In this document: positions 1-7,199 of the stretch, piece after piece
Numbering within the stretch: position 1 is the first letter of the stretch
How the letters are laid out: every line of letters begins with the position of its first letter
NCBI GenBank assembly: GCA_946221025.1
Contig: CAMIMS010000013.1
Span: forward strand, 1 to 39,519
Direction of reading: 5' to 3'
From: an uncultured Pseudoclavibacter sp.
GTDB taxonomy: Bacteria; Actinomycetota; Actinomycetes; Actinomycetales; Microbacteriaceae
DNA length: 39,519 nt
Position numbers and translations under genes: made by a program
Notes under the pieces: model-generated
Told to the model about the DNA's origin: nothing
Seen by the model: the letters and a program-made list of their open reading frames with translations, nothing else
Databases searched by the model: none

Positions 1-1
1 C

Positions 2-607
2 ATTAAGTCCGCGGTCGCGCAGACCGTCGAGCGCTTCGGCGGGATTGACATCGTCGTCAATAACGCATCCGCCATCGACCTCACCGGCTCGCTCGAGGTT
101 CCCGCGAAGAAGTTCGACCTGATGCACGACATCAATACGCGAGGCACGTTCCTGCTTTCGCGCACCGCGATTCCGCACCTGGCCGAATCGAACGACCCGC
201 GCATCCTCACGCTCTCGCCGCCCCTGAACCTCGACCCGAAGTGGCTCGGCGTTTTCCCGGCCTACATGCTCTCGAAGTACGGCATGACCCTCGCGACGCT
301 CGGCCTCGCGCACGAGTTCAGCGACGGCCGCGAAGACGGCGGCCAGATCGCCGCGAACTGCCTCTGGCCGAAAACGATGATTCGCACCGCCGCGGTCACG
401 AACGTCATCGGTGCCCAGTTCGCCGATCACACCCGCAGCCCCGAGGTGTACGCCGACTCAGCCCACATTGCGCTGACCGCACCCGACTTTGGAACCGGGC
501 AGACGCTCCTGTGCGAAGACGTGCTCGCCGCCGCTGGCGTGACCGACTTCGACAAGTATTCGCCGGGTGTTGCCGAAGAGGACCTCGCACCCGACGCATT
601 CGTGTAA
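2..607 (+). CDS. SDR-family oxidoreductase, HSDL2-like (5' end outside window)
   Basis: The frame is open from the left edge, so the N-terminus with the Rossmann glycine motif lies outside the window. The visible part has the NNAS motif of short-chain dehydrogenases near its start, a segment reading ILTLSPPLNL, and the catalytic Y-x-x-x-K as YMLSK. A later CLWPKTMIRTAA stretch is typical of the hydroxysteroid dehydrogenase-like 2 (HSDL2) subgroup. It should be an NAD(P)-dependent cytosolic dehydrogenase or reductase; the substrate cannot be told. It is followed after 135 nt by a second, unrelated SDR on the same strand. Family assignment is firm; the subgroup rests on remembered motif resemblance. 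Confidence 0.85.
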   Translation: MKSAVAQTVERFGGIDIVVNNASAIDLTGSLEVPAKKFDLMHDINTRGTFLLSRTAIPHLAESNDPRILTLSPPLNLDPKWLGVFPAYMLSKYGMTLATLGLAHEFSDGREDGGQIAANCLWPKTMIRTAAVTNVIGAQFADHTRSPEVYADSAHIALTAPDFGTGQTLLCEDVLAAAGVTDFDKYSPGVAEEDLAPDAFV

Positions 608-742
608 ATCCGCGCATCCGGTGAGTTGAAGGCTGGGATGCGGGCACGCAAGCTCGCATCCCGGCCTTCCCAATTCGTTCACCGGCGCACGCTAGCGTTG
701 AAAGCGCGAGTAGCCGCGCATTCCTTCTCATTAGGAGACGCT

Positions 743-1510
743 ATGCAGCTCACCTTCGACAACCGTTCCATCATCGTCACCGGCGGCGCTTCTGGCATTG
801 GCCGCGCTACGGCACTGAACCTCGCCGAGGGCGGGGCGCACGTGATCATCGCCGACCTGCACGAGGACAGCGCGAACGAGGCCGTTGCCCAGATCGAGCA
901 GGCCGGGGGCAAGGCCACCGCCGTCGCCGGTGACATTTCCGACCAGGCGGTCGTTGACCGCGTCATCGCCGCGGCCGTGGAGGCCGGACCCCTCAAGGGC
1001 ATCGTCAACAACGCGGGCGTCATGGACACGTTCGCTGGCGCGGGCGAATGCGACGACGCGATGTGGGAGCGCTGCATCCGCATCAACACCACCGCCCCGT
1101 TCATGATGATTCGCGCGGGCCTGAAGCACCTCATCGAGGCCGGTGGCGGCGCGATCGTGAACGTCGGCTCCGCTGCCGGTGCCCGCGGCGGTGCGGCCGG
1201 TGCCGCCTACACGACCTCGAAGCACGGCCTCATCGGCCTGTCCAAGAACACCGCGTACCGCTACGCGAACGACGGTGTGCGCGTGAACGTCATCCTCCCC
1301 GGCGGCGTTGACACGAACATCATGACCTCGGTCGACCAGACGAAGATGGATCAGAGCGCCCTGCAGGTGCTCGGCCCCGTGCACGCGACCGCGCTTCGCA
1401 ACTCCACCCCGGAGGAGCAGGCCGCGCTCATCGTGTTCCTGCTTTCGGATGAGGCCCTGAACGTCAACGGCGCCATCATCGCCTCCGACGGGGGCTGGTC
1501 GGCGGCGTAG
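743..1510 (+). CDS. SDR-family NAD(P)-dependent oxidoreductase (FabG-like)
   Basis: A 255-residue classical short-chain dehydrogenase of the usual length. It has the cofactor motif TGGASGIG at residues 13-20, NNAG in the middle, a catalytic Ser near 143 (VGSAAG), and Tyr156-x-x-x-Lys160 in AAYTTSK. The PGG segment after the active site and the C-terminal IIASDGGWSA match family members with a cofactor-closing C-terminus. The ATG at 743 is chosen because AGGAG lies 5 nt upstream (733-737) and the protein then starts directly at the Rossmann fold; an upstream in-frame ATG at 626 would add an unconserved tail. It probably oxidises or reduces a small alcohol or ketone; the substrate is unknown. 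A strong hairpin follows the stop. Confidence 0.9.
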   Translation: MQLTFDNRSIIVTGGASGIGRATALNLAEGGAHVIIADLHEDSANEAVAQIEQAGGKATAVAGDISDQAVVDRVIAAAVEAGPLKGIVNNAGVMDTFAGAGECDDAMWERCIRINTTAPFMMIRAGLKHLIEAGGGAIVNVGSAAGARGGAAGAAYTTSKHGLIGLSKNTAYRYANDGVRVNVILPGGVDTNIMTSVDQTKMDQSALQVLGPVHATALRNSTPEEQAALIVFLLSDEALNVNGAIIASDGGWSAA

Positions 1511-1549
1511 CCGAAAGGTCTGCCCCGTCACGGGCTCGGCCTCGAATCA

Positions 1550-1581
1550 CGGCGGAACCCGGATCCATCCGGGTTCCGCCG
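1550..1581 (+). terminator. Intrinsic terminator after the SDR gene
   Basis: A perfect 14-bp inverted repeat (arms 1550-1563 and 1568-1581, CGGCGGAACCCGGA on the left) with a 4-nt loop begins 40 nt after the SDR stop codon. The following bases contain only a few T residues, so termination may be only partly intrinsic. It separates the SDR gene from the toxin-antitoxin-like pair. Confidence 0.75.
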
Positions 1582-1647
1582 ATTCGTTCCCCGTATGTGG
1601 AACGTGGCGATGAATTTCGATTTTTTCGAATTTGTTCCGATCTCGGG

Positions 1648-1653
1648 TACTCT
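1648..1653 (+). promoter_or_regulatory. Putative -10 element, leaderless start of the HTH gene
   Basis: TACTCT fits the actinobacterial TANNNT -10 pattern and ends 6 nt before the ATG at 1660. No Shine-Dalgarno sequence is visible there. The region just upstream (about 1611-1640) is AT-rich compared with its surroundings. Transcription would start at or next to the start codon. Confidence 0.45.
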
Positions 1654-1659
1654 TCACTC

Positions 1660-2172
1660 ATGTCAACGTTGATGCGCACACCACGTGTCGCTCTTCCGCC
1701 GAGCGACCTCGAAGGAATGCTTGACCTTGGGGATTTCCTCAATACCGTGAACGGGCCCGCTGCTCTGGTCGGGCCGGACGGTCAAACGGTGGCGCTTCCG
1801 CGTGAGGCCTTCGAGGTTCTTCGTCAGGTCGCGGAGGCGATGCGCGATGGCAAGGCGATCACCGTTGCCCCGATTGACCAAGCATTGACGACACAAGAGG
1901 CAGCGAACTACTTGGGCATCAGTCGTCCCACCCTCATCAAGCTTCTCGATGCCGGTGAGATCGCGTACGAACGCACACCGAGCGGTCGGCACCGTCGCAT
2001 TCGTCTGCAAGAGGTCATCCACTATCAACACCGGGCACGGGCACATCGCAGAGACGCACTCGATGAACTCACACGTGAGGCTGTTGACGAGGGGCTGTAC
2101 GACACGCGTTCTGAGGACTATCGGGATGCCCTCGAACAGGCGCGCCGTCGCTCAGACCACGCTTCCCCCTAA
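1660..2172 (+). CDS. HTH (excisionase-family) DNA-binding protein, probable antitoxin of a PIN toxin
   Basis: A 170-residue protein. The N-terminal half contains VALPREAFEVLRQV, a segment common in antitoxins of this kind. It is followed by an excisionase/MerR-like helix-turn-helix (TTQEAANYLGISRPTLIKLL, then a GRHRRI wing that normally contacts DNA) and a charged C-terminal helix (EAVDEGLYDTRSEDY) likely to bind the toxin. The stop codon TAA overlaps the ATG of the downstream PIN gene (TAATG), the usual coupling in toxin-antitoxin operons. By family analogy it neutralises the toxin and represses its own promoter. ATG 1660 is preferred over the upstream ATG 1597 because the intervening residues are not antitoxin-like and a -10 hexamer sits 6 nt upstream. 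Its partner is interrupted, so it may now be an orphan antitoxin. Confidence 0.8.
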   Translation: MSTLMRTPRVALPPSDLEGMLDLGDFLNTVNGPAALVGPDGQTVALPREAFEVLRQVAEAMRDGKAITVAPIDQALTTQEAANYLGISRPTLIKLLDAGEIAYERTPSGRHRRIRLQEVIHYQHRARAHRRDALDELTREAVDEGLYDTRSEDYRDALEQARRRSDHASP

Positions 2173-2756
2173 TGGCGAGGTTTCGCGCCGTTCTCGACGC
2201 GAATGTGCTCGTGCCCGTCGTTCTCGCTGACACGCTCTTGCGGATTGCCGAGGCGGGCTTGTTCCGGCCCCTTTGGAGCGACCGGATCCTGGATGAAACA
2301 GTCTCTGCGCTTGAACATGTTCATCCGAATCTGCGCGAAACCGGTGGCGCGCACCGACGCGTGGCCATCATGAACGAGCACTTTCCCGACGCCCGTGTGA
2401 ATTTGCCTCTATAGCTTCGCCAGGTAGTCGAACTGCCCGATCCGAATGATGCGCACGTTGTTTCAACCGCCCTGCTGGGTTGGGCCGACGTCATCGTCAC
2501 CTCCAACCTCAAGGACTTCCCAAATGAAACGCTTGAGCCATTTGGGATCGAAGCTCAATCCCCGGATGAGTTCCTCTTGAATCACCTCGAAGTCGATGCG
2601 GCGTTGGTCATGACTGTTCTTCTCGAACAGGCAATCGCCACGAGACGACCACCTCTGTCCGTCGAAGACGTGATTGTACGACTGGAACGAAGTGGTGCAC
2701 AACAGTTCGCGAAGGCCGCGATGCGTCAGTTGTGGCGTCTCCCGAATCGGCCCTGA
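2172..2756 (+). pseudogene. PIN-domain toxin interrupted by an in-frame amber codon
   Basis: Read from ATG 2172, the frame gives a PIN-domain start (MARFRAVLDANVLVP, catalytic Asp9, a second acidic site near Glu42) and then hits TAG at 2412-2414 (codon 81). Without any frame change it continues as PDPNDAHVVSTALLGWADVI and SNLKDFP, the second half of a PIN domain with acidic residues at 93 and 115, and ends at TGA 2754-2756. The full reading is 194 codons including the amber, the usual size for this family. A single base change explains the damage. The 80-residue product lacks half of the metal-binding acidic cluster and should be inactive as an RNase. Amber suppression or a sequencing error are the alternatives. 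Confidence 0.85.
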
Positions 2757-2799
2757 TATGCCCGGACCACGACCTTGAAGAAGCGCCACCGCGAACGAA

Positions 2800-2853
2800 A
2801 ACGCAGTGAGCGCGCCGGGTCACGTACTGACGACCCGACGCGCTCACTGCGTT
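2800..2853 (-). terminator. Long hairpin terminator downstream of tRNA-Ile (possibly bidirectional)
   Basis: Inverted repeat with arms at 2800-2821 and 2832-2853 (22 nt each, one mismatch) around a 10-nt loop. On the minus strand the stem is followed by TTTTCG, which fits termination of the gyrB-gyrA-DUF3566-tRNA transcript. It also lies just after the plus-strand PIN pseudogene and could stop both convergent transcripts. Confidence 0.8.
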
Positions 2854-2902
2854 CGCGTTTCAGCGACGCGCGGCATGGGGGATGCCGCAAGCTCGTTCTC
2901 GG

Positions 2903-2976
2903 TGGGGCTACCAGGACTTGAACCTGGGACCTCTTCATTATCAGTGAAGCGCTCTAACCGCCTGAGCTATAGCCCC
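2903..2976 (-). tRNA. tRNA-Ile (anticodon GAT)
   Basis: The minus strand folds as a 74-nt tRNA. The acceptor stem is GGGGCTA/TAGCCCC, the D arm carries AGCTCAGGCGGTTAGAGC, the anticodon stem is CTTCA/TGAAG with loop CTGATAA (anticodon GAT), and the T arm is CCAGG-TTCAAGT-CCTGG with discriminator A. The 3' CCA is not encoded, so it must be added by a CCA-adding enzyme such as the cca product further along this window. Its position after gyrA and the DUF3566 gene is the common actinobacterial arrangement. No tRNA-Ala follows in the window. Confidence 0.97.
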
Positions 2977-3039
2977 GAGAACCAAGGGACAACAGTACAC
3001 CATCCCGGGCCATCGCTGTAGCCGGATGCGTGCTGACCG

Positions 3040-4368
3040 TCAGTAGTTCGAGAACCCGAACACGAGCCCGCCGGTCACGCGCACGCTGAAGTTGTAGATC
3101 ATCGCGCAGACGGCGGCGAGCGCTGGCACCACCACGCAGTTGAGCACGCCCACCCCGCAAGCGAACAGCATCACCTGGTCGAGCGGGATCATCTGGGTGA
3201 TGTCGACCGCGTCGCGTGAGCGAACCACGTCGTTCAGCAGATTGTTGATGGATTCGAACACGCCCGTCTGCTCGAGCACCTTCCAGATGATGAAGGAGAC
3301 GACGATGCCAATGATCGCGAGCGAGAACGACAGCAGGAACGCGAGTTTCACGCATGACCAGAAGTCGATGCGCACCAGGCGCAACTGCACCTGTTTCTTG
3401 TTCGCCTTACGGGTTTTGCGCTGCGTGATCGACTCGATGGTGGCCTGCTCGGGCTCGGTCGAATCGTCTTGATCACCGGTAGTGCGCCGAGCGGCATCGC
3501 GTTCCGGTTTGGCGGCCGGTGCTGCTGGCACAGTTGCTGCGGGGGCCTGCGACGGTGCGGAAGCGGCAATCGCCGCGGTCGAGGACACCTTCGAAAGCGA
3601 GGCCGGTGACGGCTCGGAGCTTTCGGCACGGGGCAGTGTCGAGACAGATGCCGCCTCCGGGTCACGGCGCGTGGATGCTGTATCGAGATCGCGCACCGGG
3701 TTGTGCGTGAGGGATGCATGCGCCGGCGGTGCCTGCTCCTCGAGCGATCGATGCGCGGGCGCTCGCTGCTCTTCGCTCGGTGACGGGGCGAACGCGGGTG
3801 TCGCCTCAGCCGGTGTCGCCGGCTCGGCCGATGGCGGGAGGTCGTCCGTGCTTGACCTCGAAGCCCGCCGGTTCGCTGCCGGTTTTTGGGGCAGCTCGGA
3901 TGGGTCTAGTGGCGCGGTCGGCTCGCCAAAGTCATCGAAGTCCTCTTGCCCCGTGCTCACGAGTGGCGGCATCTCAGCCGGGGGGCTCACCAGGGGGTTC
4001 ACGGGAGTGTTGACCGGATCGGCAGGCTGCTCGGCAGCAAACCACGACGGTGGCAGCACCTTCGAGACGCTCACCCCGGCGATGCGCATCTGAGGGCCAC
4101 TGTCCTCCGGGCTATTCGACGCCGGAGCATCCCCGGTTACCGCGTCCTGATCGGTGGTTTCGCTCATCTGCGCCGGGGCATTCCCGGCGTGCGTTGATGC
4201 GGAATCACCCCTCGGCGAAGCGCTGTCTGGCGCGCTCACACCGGACTCGCTCGGTTCGGATTCGCTCACGCCGGATTCGCTCGCTTGTTGAGCGATTGGC
4301 TCCCCATCCTGTGGAGAAGCCCCCTCCGCTACCGCGGGATCTTCCGTCTTTGACCATGCTGTCGACAT
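3040..4368 (-). CDS. DUF3566-domain membrane protein with long disordered N-terminus
   Basis: A 442-residue protein, the conserved neighbour of gyrA in Actinobacteria. About 310 residues of low-complexity acidic, Ser/Pro/Ala-rich sequence (repeats such as SESGVSESEPSESGVS) precede a basic patch (RKTRKANKKQVQLRLVRID). The DUF3566 domain follows, with two membrane helices (roughly residues 340-365 and 405-430). The basic-then-hydrophobic order predicts a cytoplasmic N-terminus. The function of the family is not established; its fixed position next to gyrase suggests an origin- or envelope-linked role, which is inference. ATG 4368 lies 43 nt after the gyrA stop. It lacks a clear ribosome binding site, so the start is uncertain, and the frame stays open upstream into gyrA. 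The N-terminal tail is long compared with what I recall for the family. Confidence 0.85.
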   Translation of the reverse strand: MSTAWSKTEDPAVAEGASPQDGEPIAQQASESGVSESEPSESGVSAPDSASPRGDSASTHAGNAPAQMSETTDQDAVTGDAPASNSPEDSGPQMRIAGVSVSKVLPPSWFAAEQPADPVNTPVNPLVSPPAEMPPLVSTGQEDFDDFGEPTAPLDPSELPQKPAANRRASRSSTDDLPPSAEPATPAEATPAFAPSPSEEQRAPAHRSLEEQAPPAHASLTHNPVRDLDTASTRRDPEAASVSTLPRAESSEPSPASLSKVSSTAAIAASAPSQAPAATVPAAPAAKPERDAARRTTGDQDDSTEPEQATIESITQRKTRKANKKQVQLRLVRIDFWSCVKLAFLLSFSLAIIGIVVSFIIWKVLEQTGVFESINNLLNDVVRSRDAVDITQMIPLDQVMLFACGVGVLNCVVVPALAAVCAMIYNFSVRVTGGLVFGFSNY

Positions 4369-4411
4369 CGGAAGCGAGGCTAGTCGACCTGCCCACCTCA
4401 AACTGCCGAGA

Positions 4412-7126
4412 TTACGAGCGGTCAGCCCCCGCTTCGTCTTCGTCATCGGTACCGGTCGCGGCATCGAGCGCAGCCTCCTCGGCGGAGCCCGATTCGACCA
4501 GGTTCTCCTCGTCGCGCTCGCCCGGGGCACCGAGATTCGCATCCGCATCCGGATCCGCGTTTCGGTCATCCTCCGCCGCGGCGACCTGCGCTGCTTCTGT
4601 GGCCTCGCTCTCGGCGCCCGGCGCATCCCGAAGCTCGCGCTCCGCGTTCTGCGCCACGGCAATGACGCGGTCGTCAGCGGCCATGCGCGCGAAGGTGACG
4701 CCCATCGTGGTGCGGCCCTTCAGCGGCACCTCGTTCACCGCCGAGCGCACGATCTTGCCGGATTCGAGAATCACGAGCGCCTCATCGTCGTCCTGCACGA
4801 GAATCGCGCCGGCGAGGGTGCCCCGCTGGTCGGTGAACTGGGCCACCTTGATCCCGATGCCGCCGCGCTGCTGCACGCGGTACTGATCGATGTGGGTGCG
4901 CTTAGCGAACCCGCCCTCGGTGACGATGAACACGGCGCTGTTCGGGTCGTTCATGACCGCCGCCGCGAGGAGCTCATCCCCCTCACGGAACGACATGCCC
5001 TTGTTGCCCGCGGCCGCGCGGCCCATCGGGCGAAGCGCCTCATCCGTCGCGTGGAAGCGCAGCGACATGCCGTTCTTCGAGACGAGGAAGATGTCGTCAT
5101 CGGCGTTCGCGAGCATCGCGGCGACGAGCTCGTCACCCTCGCGCAGATTCACGGCGATGATGCCGGCCTGACGGTTCGTGTCGTACTCCGACAGGCGGGT
5201 CTTCTTCACGAGGCCGCCTCGGGTGGCGAGCACGAGGTAGTCGGCCTGCTGGTAGTCGGCGATGTCGAGAATCTGCGTGACCTCTTCGCCAGGCTGGAGC
5301 GCCAGCAGGTTCGCGATGTGCTGACCCTTCGCGTCGCGTGAACCCTCCATGAGCTCATACGCCTTCGCGCGGTACACGCGGCCCATATTCGTGAAGAAGA
5401 GGAGCCAGTGGTGGGTGGTCGTCACGAAGAAGTGCTCGACCACATCATCGGTCTTCAGGGCCGCGCCCTTCACGCCCCGACCGCCGCGGTGCTGGGAGCG
5501 GTACGCATCCGATCGGGTGCGCTTGATGTAGCCGCCGCGCGTGACGGTGACGACCATTTCCTCTTCGGGGATGAGGTCTTCGATGCTCATCTCGCCGTCG
5601 CCGCCGGGGATGATGTGGGTGCGCCGCTCATCGCCGTAGCGCTCGACGATCTCGGTGAGCTCATCCGCGATAATCTGGCGCTGCTTCTCGGGCGAGGAGA
5701 GGATCGCCTTGTATTCGGCGATGAGCGCTTCGAGGCGCTCAGCCTCATCCATGATCTTCTGGCGCTCCATCGCGGCCAGGCGACGAAGCTGCAGGTTCAG
5801 GATGGCGCTTGCCTGCAGCTCATCCACATCGAGCAGCTCCATCAGGCCCGTGCGCGCCTCATCGACCGTCGGCGAGTTGCGGATGAGTGCGATGACCTCA
5901 TCGAGCATGTCGAGGGCCTTCAGGTACCCGCGCAGGATGTGGATCTCATCCTCGGCCTTCTTCAGGCGGAACTGGGTGCGCCGAACAATCACGTCGATCT
6001 GGTGCTGCACCCACGCGGTAATGAATCCGTCGATTGAGAGGGTGCGCGGCACCCCGTCGACGATCGCGAGCATGTTCGCGCCGAAGTTCTCCTGCAGCTG
6101 GGTGTGCTTGTAGAGGTTGTTCAGCACGACCTTCGGAATCGCGTCGCGGCGCAGGGTGATCACCAGGCGCAGGCTGTGGCCGGATGAGGCGTCTTCGATA
6201 TCGGCGATGCCCTGGATGCGGCCGTCCTTCACGAGGTCGGCGATCTTCATCGCGAGGTTGTCTGGGTTCACCTGGTACGGAAGCTCGGTGACCACCAGGC
6301 GCGTGCGCCCGTCACGCTCTTCCATGTTGACCACGGCGCGCATGGTGATCGAGCCGCGGCCGGTGCGATAGGCGTCTTCAATGCCGCGGTGGCCGAGGAT
6401 CTGCGCGCCGGTCGGGAAGTCGGGGCCCTTGATGCGGGCGATGAGCGCATCCTGCAGCTCTTCGCGCGAGGCATCGGGGTTGTTCAGGTACCAGAGGGCA
6501 CCGTCGGCAACTTCGCGCAGGTTATGCGGCGGGATGTTCGTGGCCATGCCGACGGCGATGCCCACCGACCCGTTGACGAGCAGGTTCGGGAACCGCGCCG
6601 GAAGAACAGCCGGCTCTTGCGTTCGGCCGTCGTAGTTGTCGACGAAATCGACAGTGTCTTCGTCGATATCGCGCACCATCTCCATGGCGAGCGGTGCCAT
6701 CTTCGTCTCGGTGTATCGGGGCGCTGCGGCCCCGTCGTTTCCGGCCGACCCGAAGTTTCCCTGACCGAGCGCAAGCGGGTAGCGCATCGACCACGGCTGG
6801 ACGAGGCGCACGAGGGTGTCGTAAATCGCCGAGTCACCGTGCGGGTGGTACTGACCCATGACATCGCCCACCACGCGCATGCACTTCGAGTACGCCTTGT
6901 CGGGGCGGTACCCGCCGTCGTACATGCCGTACACGACGCGGCGGTGCACGGGCTTGAGCCCATCTCGCACATCCGGGAGTGCGCGGCCCACGATCACGCT
7001 CATCGCGTAGTCGAGGTAGGAGCGCTGCATCTCCAGCTGCAGATCGACCTGCTGCACGCGCGCGGCAACTCCCTCTTCGGCTCCGGGCTCGGTGCCGGCA
7101 GCTCCAGGAATCTGGTCGTTGGTCAC
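4412..7126 (-). CDS. gyrA: DNA gyrase subunit A
   Basis: A 904-residue type II topoisomerase subunit that cuts and rejoins DNA to introduce negative supercoils, acting as A2B2 with GyrB. The catalytic tyrosine is Tyr138 (AAAPRYTE). The quinolone region reads HPHGDSAIYD with the wild-type-like Ser99 and Asp103, so no classical resistance change is seen. The C-terminal wrapping domain has a GyrA box (QHRGGRG) and a related QQRGGIG blade. An acidic tail of about 70 residues (rich in Glu, Asp, Ala) ends the protein. Start GTG 7126 has AAGGAAAGGA upstream. It lies 73 nt after gyrB and is surely co-transcribed. Confidence 0.98.
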   Translation of the reverse strand: MTNDQIPGAAGTEPGAEEGVAARVQQVDLQLEMQRSYLDYAMSVIVGRALPDVRDGLKPVHRRVVYGMYDGGYRPDKAYSKCMRVVGDVMGQYHPHGDSAIYDTLVRLVQPWSMRYPLALGQGNFGSAGNDGAAAPRYTETKMAPLAMEMVRDIDEDTVDFVDNYDGRTQEPAVLPARFPNLLVNGSVGIAVGMATNIPPHNLREVADGALWYLNNPDASREELQDALIARIKGPDFPTGAQILGHRGIEDAYRTGRGSITMRAVVNMEERDGRTRLVVTELPYQVNPDNLAMKIADLVKDGRIQGIADIEDASSGHSLRLVITLRRDAIPKVVLNNLYKHTQLQENFGANMLAIVDGVPRTLSIDGFITAWVQHQIDVIVRRTQFRLKKAEDEIHILRGYLKALDMLDEVIALIRNSPTVDEARTGLMELLDVDELQASAILNLQLRRLAAMERQKIMDEAERLEALIAEYKAILSSPEKQRQIIADELTEIVERYGDERRTHIIPGGDGEMSIEDLIPEEEMVVTVTRGGYIKRTRSDAYRSQHRGGRGVKGAALKTDDVVEHFFVTTTHHWLLFFTNMGRVYRAKAYELMEGSRDAKGQHIANLLALQPGEEVTQILDIADYQQADYLVLATRGGLVKKTRLSEYDTNRQAGIIAVNLREGDELVAAMLANADDDIFLVSKNGMSLRFHATDEALRPMGRAAAGNKGMSFREGDELLAAAVMNDPNSAVFIVTEGGFAKRTHIDQYRVQQRGGIGIKVAQFTDQRGTLAGAILVQDDDEALVILESGKIVRSAVNEVPLKGRTTMGVTFARMAADDRVIAVAQNAERELRDAPGAESEATEAAQVAAAEDDRNADPDADANLGAPGERDEENLVESGSAEEAALDAATGTDDEDEAGADRS

Positions 7127-7199
7127 GGGGATCCTTTCCTTGCGGCGCCGGGGAATGGTGGGGGCGGGCGCCGTTGGATGACGTCGTTAGCGGTCGGCG

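Noticed and set aside
2757..2902. Possible tRNA-Ala after tRNA-Ile
   Set aside because: The segment contains only the long hairpin terminator; no cloverleaf with a TGC or GGC anticodon can be formed.
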